DNA from: Candidatus Roizmanbacteria bacterium CG_4_10_14_0_8_um_filter_33_9
Lineage (GTDB): Bacteria; Patescibacteriota; Microgenomatia; UBA1406; GWC2-37-13
Assembly (NCBI GenBank): GCA_002785065.1
Contig: PFLI01000104.1
Span: 1-5,310 of the forward strand
Reading direction: 5' to 3'
DNA length: 5,310 nucleotides
Shown: one piece after another, positions 1-5,286 of the stretch
How positions within the stretch are numbered: position 1 is the first letter of the stretch
Layout of the letters: every line of letters begins with the position of its first letter
Made by a program: the position numbers and the translations under genes
Notes under the pieces: model-generated
Database searches by the model: none
Seen by the model: the letters and a program-made list of their open reading frames with translations, nothing else
What the model was told of the DNA's origin: nothing

Positions 1-50
1 TAGTGAAAAATACTTAGAAATTGTAATCAAAAATAAAAATTAGGAAAAGT

Positions 51-154
51 TAAATCCTATAAAAGTAAAATCTATAAGTTAATCGTTAGTTATGTCAAAT
101 CTTATAGTCAGCAAACTAGCCGTATGATTTGGCAAATATACTAATAAATCCTAT
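51..154. repeat. Four degenerate AAATCnTAT-type short repeats
   Basis: TAAATCCTAT occurs exactly at 51-60 and again at 145-154. Related copies are AAAATCTATA at 68-77 and CAAATCTTAT at 96-105. CAAATC (96-101) is also complementary to GATTTG (126-131), giving a weak stem around a 24-base loop. The stretch lies downstream of the last minus-strand gene and has no credible coding frame. No GC-rich stem followed by a T-run is visible on the minus strand, so I do not call a rho-independent terminator here. The role is unknown, and chance similarity in an AT-rich spacer is possible. Confidence 0.3.
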
Positions 155-166
155 TTTTAATTTATT

Positions 167-203
167 ATTTAGAGTTTTGATATTTGTTTAGAATTTAGAG
201 TTT
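167..203. repeat. 11-bp direct repeat at end of EamA gene
   Basis: ATTTAGAGTTT occurs at 167-177 and again at 193-203, with start-to-start spacing of 26 bases. The second copy runs into the stop codon of the EamA gene (TAA on the minus strand, 204-202). TTTAGA-rich, low-complexity intergenic sequence like this is common in AT-rich genomes. It may simply be slippage-derived. Confidence 0.35.
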
Positions 204-1128
204 AGTATTTTGTTTTGTTTATTCTTTTTAATAAGTGTAAAGGATGATAATGAATTCTTCCTTCCGCAATTAAAATTCCCCCAAAAACAAAAATAGATCC
301 GATATAAAAGAAGGGGGTCGGGTATTCATGTAATAGTGGTATGGCCAATAATACTGCGATTATGGGATCAATATAGCTAAAAATACCGACTTCCTGCGCA
401 TTGATTTTAGAAATGCCATAATTAAAAAGAGAGTAGGCGATAGTGGAAGAAAAAAAGGCTCCAAATATAATCCCTATTAATCCACGATAATCCAACTGAG
501 AAAGCGACCACGTATTTAATTCAGGTAACATAAGCGGGAAAAAAGTAAGTGCCCCAAATATAAAGCTGATTGATGTGATTTGGAAATGATTTACCGTTTT
601 TACCATCTTTTTTAACATAAGTACTCCCATAACAGACCCTAATGTTGCAATTATTAATAATAAATTACCTTCCATAGCTTTTTCTTTTGACAATAAAGTC
701 ATTCCGCCATCAAGGAATAGAGGAGATAAAACAATAGTCATAACTCCTAGGAAAGAAATAATAATTCCCCATAAAACCCGTTTATGCGGTTTCTCTTTTA
801 AAATAAATATAGAAAGGAGATAGAGAAATATCGGCTGAGCAGAACCAATAATCGGTGCATTTATACTGACAGTTTTTGGAAGAGCTAAGAAATAAAAACC
901 AATATTAACCGTAATAGCAAAAAGGGCTAAAAGAAAAATTGAGAAAAACTGTTTTAAAGTAATTGGTTGCCAGTATTTCCAACCTAAAGGGAACATAAAT
1001 AAACTAGCAAAAAAAAATCGAAAAAAAGCAAGAGTAAACAGAGGAATATTCTGCAATGCAAGTTTAAATATAGGGGCTGCAGCTCCCCAGATAAGATTCG
1101 TAATCATAAGCGCTAAAACTGGGTTCAT
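202..1128 (-). CDS. EamA/DMT-superfamily ten-helix transporter
   Basis: This 308-residue inner-membrane carrier of the drug/metabolite transporter superfamily is built of two tandem EamA repeats, roughly residues 5-134 and 155-288. About ten hydrophobic helices are visible. Family hallmarks are NLIWGAAAPIFK (11-22), FFRFFF with the conserved arginine R37, SAQPIFLYLLSIFILKEKP near the end of repeat 1 (96-114), and the matching IDPIIAVLLAIPLLHEYP in repeat 2 (253-270). The length is normal for the family and both repeats are intact. The start overlaps the GT2 stop by 4 bases (ATGA), implying translational coupling. A weak purine run (AAAGAAAG) precedes the ATG, but there is no clear Shine-Dalgarno site. 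Family membership is clear but the substrate is not. Most members export amino acids, metabolites or nucleotide derivatives. Coupling to a lipid-phosphate glycosyltransferase makes a flippase-like role attractive, but this is inference. Codons 38-40 are a run of nine T. Confidence 0.93.
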   Translation of the reverse strand: MNPVLALMITNLIWGAAAPIFKLALQNIPLFTLAFFRFFFASLFMFPLGWKYWQPITLKQFFSIFLLALFAITVNIGFYFLALPKTVSINAPIIGSAQPIFLYLLSIFILKEKPHKRVLWGIIISFLGVMTIVLSPLFLDGGMTLLSKEKAMEGNLLLIIATLGSVMGVLMLKKMVKTVNHFQITSISFIFGALTFFPLMLPELNTWSLSQLDYRGLIGIIFGAFFSSTIAYSLFNYGISKINAQEVGIFSYIDPIIAVLLAIPLLHEYPTPFFYIGSIFVFGGILIAEGRIHYHPLHLLKRINKTKY

Positions 1129-2021
1129 TTCTTTCTTTTATCCAAATACACTATTAATTCTCCAATTATCCCTGTCATCGCTATTTGAATACCAATAATA
1201 ATAAGTAAAATTCCCAATTGCAGAATCGGTCTGCGATATAACATAACATTAAAAAAAATTCGCTCAATCGTAAGATATAAAGAGATTATGAATCCTACAC
1301 CAAAAAAACCTAAACCGACGGTACCAAAAAAATGCAGTGGTTTTTCAGCAAATTGAAAAATAAAATATGCGGTAACGGTATCCATCATTCCAATATAAAG
1401 TTTTTTCCAGCCATATTTAGAAACACCATATATTCGATCACGGTTTTGCACCTCAACTTCACCAACCTTAAACCCTTTATAAAAAGCAGCTAAAGGAAGG
1501 AAGCGAAAATTATTTGCATAGAGATGTATTTCTTTAAATACGTCTTTTTTTATCGCTTTAAAACCACAGTTAATATCGGTAAAAGGCGACTTCATTACCG
1601 TATGTAAAAAGGCATTTGCAAAATAAGAATACAATTTCACAATAAATGAATCCTTTCTTTTTTTTCGAACTCCGTTTATCAAATCATATCCCTCGTCTAT
1701 TTTCTTCAAAAAATATACAATATCACTCGGGTCATCCTGTAAATCTGCATCCATAAATATAATAATATCCCCTAAGGCTTTCTCTATCCCTTTTTGAAGA
1801 ACTTCACCCTTTCCTAACCGTTTTCGATTACCTATTATGTGAACATGGGTGTCTTTTTGAATACAATCTTTCAATTTGGAGACGGACTTGTCTGTAGATC
1901 CATCATCAATATACAAAATTTCATACTCCCTCTTTAGTTTGACCATGGTATCCACAATTTGATTGTAAAGCAATGGTAAGCTTTCTTCTTCGTTGTAAAA
2001 GGGTATGAGAATTGAAATCAT
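1125..2021 (-). CDS. GT2 polyprenyl-phosphate glycosyltransferase (DPM1/GtrB/ArnC type)
   Basis: This membrane-anchored family 2 glycosyltransferase has 298 residues. It is expected to transfer a sugar from a nucleotide-sugar to polyprenyl phosphate on the cytoplasmic face. The GT-A domain (1-225) opens with ISILIPFYNEEESLPLL (2-18), followed by the nucleotide-binding IDDGSTDKS (38-46). The metal-binding DxD is D91-A-D93 within FMDADLQDDP. DINCGFKAIK (149-158) and the late R196...YGVSKYGW segment match the acceptor-side motifs of the dolichol-phosphate-mannose-synthase-like subfamily. Two C-terminal hydrophobic segments (about 228-252 and 266-294) form the membrane hairpin seen in GtrB, ArnC and related enzymes. 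The length is typical and no catalytic motif is missing. The ATG overlaps the stop of the DUF2079 gene by 4 bases, and its own stop overlaps the EamA start by 4, so it is the centre of a coupled trio. The sugar cannot be read from the sequence. An A-rich stretch instead of a Shine-Dalgarno precedes the start. Confidence 0.93.
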   Translation of the reverse strand: MISILIPFYNEEESLPLLYNQIVDTMVKLKREYEILYIDDGSTDKSVSKLKDCIQKDTHVHIIGNRKRLGKGEVLQKGIEKALGDIIIFMDADLQDDPSDIVYFLKKIDEGYDLINGVRKKRKDSFIVKLYSYFANAFLHTVMKSPFTDINCGFKAIKKDVFKEIHLYANNFRFLPLAAFYKGFKVGEVEVQNRDRIYGVSKYGWKKLYIGMMDTVTAYFIFQFAEKPLHFFGTVGLGFFGVGFIISLYLTIERIFFNVMLYRRPILQLGILLIIIGIQIAMTGIIGELIVYLDKRKK

Positions 2022-3535
2022 ATTTTTTTATATACAACAACTAATTTTGAATTGTAAATAATAGTAAAATGTGTATCTTTTATCAATCGTTTATATACTC
2101 CCATTATATCTATACTTGAGTCAAAATAATTATATAATTCATCTTTTTTAACAACAACAAAGTCGGCTCTTTCATACCCGCTTGGGAAATGATAATAATA
2201 TCTGCGTGATGTAAAATATGGCGCCAAACTACCTGTTGATGATATTTTTAAATCAGGATTTTTTAAACGATTACTCCATTCAATTATTTCGCTTTTTGCC
2301 TCATTTGTTTTTTTCAAAGGATACAGGTCTGCCTCCCGAGAAAAAGGAAGCGGACCTTTGAAATAAGAAAACAATAAACAAATGACAAATAAACAAATTA
2401 CAAAAAGATAAAATAGGTATCTTTTTTTCTTGAATCTAGAAAAATAATCTAATACTTTTTTTGTACCATATATGGCAGAAATATATACAAACGGCTGTAT
2501 AACCGAAGTATAGTGAAAAATAATATTCCGCATATTCCAACTGTTTGATAACAAATTGATAGCAAATTGAGGGAGAGTAATAACAAACAAAAAAGGGGAT
2601 AACAGAGACAAAAATCCAAGCGGACCTAAGAGGAACAAAAAATAACGAACAGTATCGATATGAAAAATATACTTTTTTAAACTTCCCGGATGCTTTAAAA
2701 TACCTAGAAATATTGAGGAAGGAGAATTACCAAAATCGGAATAATATGATAGTGCAAAATGATTGCCTCCTCGGGCTAGGGGAATAATAATTAACATCGA
2801 TACAACAAACCAAACAACACTAATCCCAATGATAATAATGGGGAACAAATTAAACTGTATTGTTTTAAACTGTACAATTCTTTTTTTAGTTTCAATGTAA
2901 TAGATATATATTCCAAAAAAAAGTGTTGAAAGACCAACTTGCTCTTTTGTTAACAAGCTGAAACATAAAAATATTAAACATAACCAGTTTTTTTTCTTTA
3001 ACCAAAAATAGTACATAAATAATAAAAATGTCGTTGCCAATGTTACCGCATGAAATTCATATATGTTAGCTCGCTGCATTGGTGTATACATCAAGTAAGA
3101 AAATGCAAAAAACAAACCCATAATGTTTTTCTTCTGATTTTTTTTCAATACTTCTTCAACAATGCTGAATACAGCAAAAGCACCAATCCCAAGCACAATG
3201 GATTGAATTACTAAAAGGGTTTCGGGTCCAGAATAGATAAAATAGAAGATTGCCAAAAAAGCCAAAATTGGATCGTTATGGATAGCCATGCGTTTCATTT
3301 GCTCAATGCCATGCGGATTTGTCATTTCAAGAAACCTGCTGTAATCTCCTGTTTTAATTGCTTCAAATGTGTTGTATAGGGTCTGATGCATTATTCCTAA
3401 GTCAAAATAATGAGCATATAAATTTTGACTCCGAAGAATAGTAAAAATAGAAAAATAAAGAATATAGGAAACAATCATGAACCATAAAACCATTTTTATC
3501 CAATGGTTTTTTAAATAAGATTTGAAATTTGACAT
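2018..3535 (-). CDS. DUF2079 polytopic membrane protein, GT-C-like
   Basis: This 505-residue integral membrane protein of the DUF2079 family has about ten or more hydrophobic helices and a C-terminal extracytoplasmic tail (about 391-505). Recognisable family landmarks are FDLGIMHQTLYNT in the first outer loop (44-56, with D45), HNDPILAFLAIFYFIYSGPETLL (H86 and D88), YEFHAVTLA (159-167) followed by LLTKEQVGLSTLFFGIY (E198), and a late IIFHYTSVIQPFVY segment with H341-Y342. The acidic/histidine first loop and overall topology resemble GT-C glycosyltransferases, which use polyprenyl-phosphate sugars outside the cytoplasmic membrane. The family's reaction is not established, so this is inference. 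The next gene encodes just the kind of enzyme that would make the donor, and the two overlap by 4 bases. The ATG at 3535 lies 15 bases after the recombinase stop, and no Shine-Dalgarno is seen. Base composition is very AT-rich, clearly lower in G+C than the recombinase upstream. The odd point is the A/T homopolymers of up to 7 within the gene. Confidence 0.88.
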   Translation of the reverse strand: MSNFKSYLKNHWIKMVLWFMIVSYILYFSIFTILRSQNLYAHYFDLGIMHQTLYNTFEAIKTGDYSRFLEMTNPHGIEQMKRMAIHNDPILAFLAIFYFIYSGPETLLVIQSIVLGIGAFAVFSIVEEVLKKNQKKNIMGLFFAFSYLMYTPMQRANIYEFHAVTLATTFLLFMYYFWLKKKNWLCLIFLCFSLLTKEQVGLSTLFFGIYIYYIETKKRIVQFKTIQFNLFPIIIIGISVVWFVVSMLIIIPLARGGNHFALSYYSDFGNSPSSIFLGILKHPGSLKKYIFHIDTVRYFLFLLGPLGFLSLLSPFLFVITLPQFAINLLSNSWNMRNIIFHYTSVIQPFVYISAIYGTKKVLDYFSRFKKKRYLFYLFVICLFVICLLFSYFKGPLPFSREADLYPLKKTNEAKSEIIEWSNRLKNPDLKISSTGSLAPYFTSRRYYYHFPSGYERADFVVVKKDELYNYFDSSIDIMGVYKRLIKDTHFTIIYNSKLVVVYKKI

Positions 3536-3550
3536 TTTAAATTTGAGTTA

Positions 3551-4492
3551 TTATTGTTTATTTCCCGAATGATACTTTTCATGTACCTCTTTCAGTCGTG
3601 CATTGGTCACATGGGTATAAATTTGTGTTGTGGCGATATTTTTATGACCCAGCATTTCCTGAACCGATCGCAGATCTGCTCCGTGAGACAAAAGATCCGT
3701 TGCAAAACTGTGACGTAATGCATGTGGTCCAATTTTATCAAGTATTCCTGATTTTTTCCTGTATTTGTCTACCATCCGCTCAATTGAACGCACAGAAAGA
3801 CGAAGTTTTTCATTCGTTAATCCTTCTTCCGGTTTTGGCCCTGAATACCGAAGAAAAAGAGGGGAGTAGGGGTCGCTTCTTTTGTGAAGATATTGAGTCA
3901 ACCAATCTTTTGCAGATTGAGTAATGAATACAACCCGCATTTTCCCGCCTTTTCCCATTACTCCAAATTCTCCTGTCTCCAAATTCACTTGTTCACGATT
4001 TAAAGATGCAAGCTCGGAAACACGAAGTCCTGTTGAAAATAACACTTCAAGTATTGCCCGATCACGCAATCCTGACTCAGATAAAGTATCGACACTTTGA
4101 AACATCTTTTGTAAATCACTCGGTTGAAGAAACTTTATCCGTCGATCTCTTTGCTTACCCAGTTCAATCATATCCGGAGAAAGTACCTGTAATTTTTGTT
4201 TTATTAAATAACGGAAAAATGATCGGAGTGCAACAAGAAAATAGCTTTGTGTCTGTCGAGCAAGACCACCTTTGTATGGATTTTTATACGTATGAGACAA
4301 GTAAAGCCGGAAATTGCGCACATTATTTTCATCGATTTTCTCAACCTCAAAGTCTTCTGCTTGTAATGATTTGAGTAACCAGGACTGAAAAAACTGCAGA
4401 TAATATCCATACATTCCAACAGTCTTCAGTGATAGATTTCGATCTAGTTCGCTATATTCCAAAAATCGTAAAACCGCCTCTTTTATTCCCAT
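3551..4492 (-). CDS. Tyrosine recombinase, XerC/D-type
   Basis: This complete 313-residue site-specific tyrosine recombinase has an N-terminal core-binding (SAM-like) domain (about 1-105, with the SLKTVGMYGYYLQFFQSWL helix pattern) and a catalytic domain (about 118-305). All six catalytic positions are visible with XerD-like spacing: R157 in STGLRVSELASL, K181 in GKGGK, H257 and R260 in PHALRHSFATDLL, H283 in MLGHKN and the nucleophile Y292 in QIYTHVTN. R157-K181 (24), R260-H283 (23) and H283-Y292 (9) match XerD. The extra helix that distinguishes integron integrases is not evident, so it is probably not IntI. It could be a chromosome-dimer resolvase, a mobile-element integrase or an inverting enzyme. 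The text reads most like XerC/D-type proteins from candidate-phyla bacteria; this is recall, not a search. It is first in the apparent four-gene unit, 15 bases before DUF2079, and visibly richer in G+C than its neighbours. The start is chosen because the core-binding domain begins immediately after it; a later M27 would remove the first helix. Confidence 0.93.
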   Translation of the reverse strand: MGIKEAVLRFLEYSELDRNLSLKTVGMYGYYLQFFQSWLLKSLQAEDFEVEKIDENNVRNFRLYLSHTYKNPYKGGLARQTQSYFLVALRSFFRYLIKQKLQVLSPDMIELGKQRDRRIKFLQPSDLQKMFQSVDTLSESGLRDRAILEVLFSTGLRVSELASLNREQVNLETGEFGVMGKGGKMRVVFITQSAKDWLTQYLHKRSDPYSPLFLRYSGPKPEEGLTNEKLRLSVRSIERMVDKYRKKSGILDKIGPHALRHSFATDLLSHGADLRSVQEMLGHKNIATTQIYTHVTNARLKEVHEKYHSGNKQ

Positions 4493-4514
4493 ATTATATT
4501 TTATTCAATATTTT

Positions 4515-4544
4515 ACCCTGAGCGAATGCAATGAGTCGAAGGGT
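4515..4544. repeat. REP-like element (ACCCTGAGC...GTCGAAGGGT)
   Basis: A 30-base element has outer arms ACCCT and AGGGT and inner CGA/TCG pairing, i.e. ACCCTGAGCGA at 4515-4525 and GTCGAAGGGT at 4535-4544. It matches my memory of the dispersed CCCTGAGCGAAGTCGAAGGG-type palindromic repeats that recur outside genes in many bacterial genomes; that resemblance is recall and has not been searched. It is far more G+C-rich than its flanks. TATTCAATA occurs directly at both sides (4502-4510 and 4544-4552), like a target duplication, and TTCAATA recurs at 4630-4636. Lying between divergent genes, it cannot serve as an ordinary 3' terminator for either. Confidence 0.55.
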
Positions 4545-4552
4545 ATTCAATA

Positions 4553-4581
4553 ATATTAAACGACGTTTAATAAAAAAACAA
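4553..4581 (-). promoter_or_regulatory. Perfect palindrome 4554-4572 over a candidate minus-strand promoter
   Basis: TATTAAACG (4554-4562) and CGTTTAATA (4564-4572) are perfect inverted copies around a single A at 4563. This is a 19-bp dyad of the size bound by dimeric helix-turn-helix repressors. Read on the minus strand, TTGTTT (4581-4576) is followed after 17 bases by TAATAT (4558-4553), a passable sigma-70-like -35/-10 pair. The dyad would cover its spacer and most of its -10. Transcription would start near 4546 and run through the REP-like element into the recombinase. The dyad is directly seen; the promoter and operator function are inference. A recombinase binding site is the alternative. 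Confidence 0.4.
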
Positions 4582-4621
4582 CATAAAGAAGTATTTAATA
4601 AAATAAATTCATACACTTTGA

Positions 4622-4627
4622 TATAAT
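4622..4627 (+). promoter_or_regulatory. Candidate -10 box (TATAAT) for plus-strand gene
   Basis: An exact TATAAT lies 13 bases before the ATG at 4641, which would place transcription start near 4634 and leave a leader of only a few bases. No TTGACA-like -35 is found 16-18 bases upstream. TATAAT is expected by chance in such AT-rich sequence, so support is weak. Confidence 0.2.
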
Positions 4628-4640
4628 TGTTCAATACTAT

Positions 4641-4970
4641 ATGCCTGAAATTCCATACAATATTCCGTTAGTTAATGCAATAAAAGCAGAAGGGAGCTAT
4701 TATCACCCTGTAACAAATGAAGACTTAAAGGTTGTTGCTTGGTATATACCATCAATTCAATTACAATCTGGTCCTGACATTTTTATGGGATTGCCTGGCT
4801 TAATAGCAGAAGTTGATTTAAAAGGCGCTATAGTAACAATTAAAAAAATAGAGACCATTAAAAACTTGGAAATAGAAAAAATTAATGACTTAAAAGCAAT
4901 GAACCAACAAGAATTCAAAGATTTAATTAAAAGTTTAAATAAAAAATTTGAAAATTATATCGATGATTAA
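4641..4970 (+). CDS. GLPGLI family protein, C-terminal part only
   Basis: This 109-residue open frame contains the diagnostic core of the GLPGLI (Porph_ging) family: VVAWYIPSIQ (31-40), GPDIFMGLPGLIAEVD (44-59) with the eponymous GLPGLI at 50-55, then a beta-rich stretch and a charged C-terminal helix (76-107). Full-length members as I know them are roughly 220-290 residues with a signal peptide and an N-terminal beta domain. Here the signal peptide and about the first half are missing. The frame stays open upstream only to a stop at 4599-4601, and that short extension (4602-4640) has no signal peptide. It is therefore most likely the remnant of a 5'-truncated gene, although the surviving frame is intact. 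Family members are Bacteroidota envelope proteins of unknown function. No Shine-Dalgarno is visible. Without an export signal the product would stay cytoplasmic, where function is doubtful. Confidence 0.75.
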   Translation: MPEIPYNIPLVNAIKAEGSYYHPVTNEDLKVVAWYIPSIQLQSGPDIFMGLPGLIAEVDLKGAIVTIKKIETIKNLEIEKINDLKAMNQQEFKDLIKSLNKKFENYIDD

Positions 4971-4981
4971 AATAGATTTCG

Positions 4982-5013
4982 TAGACTAAAATTTATAGAC
5001 TGAATAGACTGAA
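4982..5013. repeat. 9-bp tandem repeats (ATAGACTGA)
   Basis: ATAGACTGA is repeated perfectly head to tail at 4995-5003 and 5004-5012. A related TAGACTAAA lies at 4982-4990. The array sits between the GLPGLI remnant and the small secreted-protein gene. It could be an iteron-like binding array, or simply replication slippage in AT-rich DNA. Confidence 0.4.
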
Positions 5014-5024
5014 CACACATTTAG

Positions 5025-5064
5025 TTTAACCAACCAGTTATTTGAAAACATGAACTGGTTTAAA
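5025..5064 (+). promoter_or_regulatory. Bulged 12-bp hairpin upstream of small secreted-protein gene
   Basis: TTTAA-CCA-ACCAGTT (5025-5039) pairs with AACTGGTTTAAA (5053-5064): 7 bp, a 3-base CCA bulge, then 5 bp, around a 13-base loop (5040-5052). The inner 8-bp arms AACCAGTT/AACTGGTT are exact. It ends 12 bases before the favoured start at 5077, and the alternative ATG at 5050 would fall in its loop. It lacks a trailing T-run of terminator quality. Possible roles are a 5' leader structure, a weak terminator of the upstream gene or a protein-binding site. Confidence 0.4.
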
Positions 5065-5076
5065 ATTTTAGAAATT

Positions 5077-5286
5077 ATGAAAAACGTATTAAGCTTGATT
5101 CTTTTTTTATTAGTAGTATCAAGTGTATCCAAAGCAAAAGACAATGTTTATTTCTTTAAGGTAGATGAGGCCTGTTGGGATATGGCTTATCATTATTCAT
5201 TACATGCTGCTGAAGAATATGGGCTCACAGGAGCTCAGAGAGAGTTAATTATGGAGGAGGCTTATGAGTCTTGTTTAGAGTGGTAA
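5077..5286 (+). CDS. Small secreted acidic protein with two cysteines
   Basis: I do not recognise this family. From the ATG at 5077 the product has 69 residues and begins MKNVLSLILFLLVVSSVSKA, a convincing signal peptide (Lys, hydrophobic core, small-residue SKA cleavage site). The mature 49-residue peptide is acidic (11 D/E against 3 K/R), rich in aromatics and carries exactly two cysteines, in EACWD and ESCLEW. Both flank what looks like two helices separated by EYGLTG, so a disulfide-stapled helical hairpin is plausible. An in-frame ATG at 5050 would add nine residues (MNWFKILEI). I prefer 5077 because it gives a standard signal peptide and leaves the hairpin in the leader. Neither ATG has a Shine-Dalgarno. 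The frame ends in two consecutive TAA codons. It follows the GLPGLI remnant on the same strand at about 100 bases and may be transcribed independently. Confidence 0.6.
   Translation: MKNVLSLILFLLVVSSVSKAKDNVYFFKVDEACWDMAYHYSLHAAEEYGLTGAQRELIMEEAYESCLEW

Noticed and set aside
96..131. Rho-independent terminator for the minus-strand operon
   Set aside because: Only a 6-bp AT-rich stem (CAAATC/GATTTG) with a long loop is present, and no T-run follows on the minus strand.
3598..3924. Plus-strand open frame of 108 codons opposite the recombinase
   Set aside because: It is the antisense shadow of the recombinase C-terminal half, has no recognisable domain, and lies over perfectly conserved catalytic motifs on the other strand.
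4006..4374. Plus-strand open frame of 122 codons opposite the recombinase
   Set aside because: It is antisense to the intact recombinase catalytic and core-binding domains, shows no family features, and has no start signals.
4204..4419. Minus-strand open frame of 71 codons in another frame of the recombinase
   Set aside because: It lies wholly inside the recombinase gene in a different frame and its translation shows no domain or signal peptide.
3551..4492. Integron integrase with cassette array
   Set aside because: The enzyme lacks an evident IntI-specific extra helix, and no pair of RYYYAAC and GTTRRRY boxes with a folded attC between them was found. Only a lone GTTTAAC box at 5024 exists.
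4493..4498. Exact TATAAT (minus strand) as promoter of the recombinase
   Set aside because: It directly abuts the ATG, so transcription would begin inside the gene and remove the start codon. No -35 lies at the right distance. The candidate at 4553-4581 fits better.
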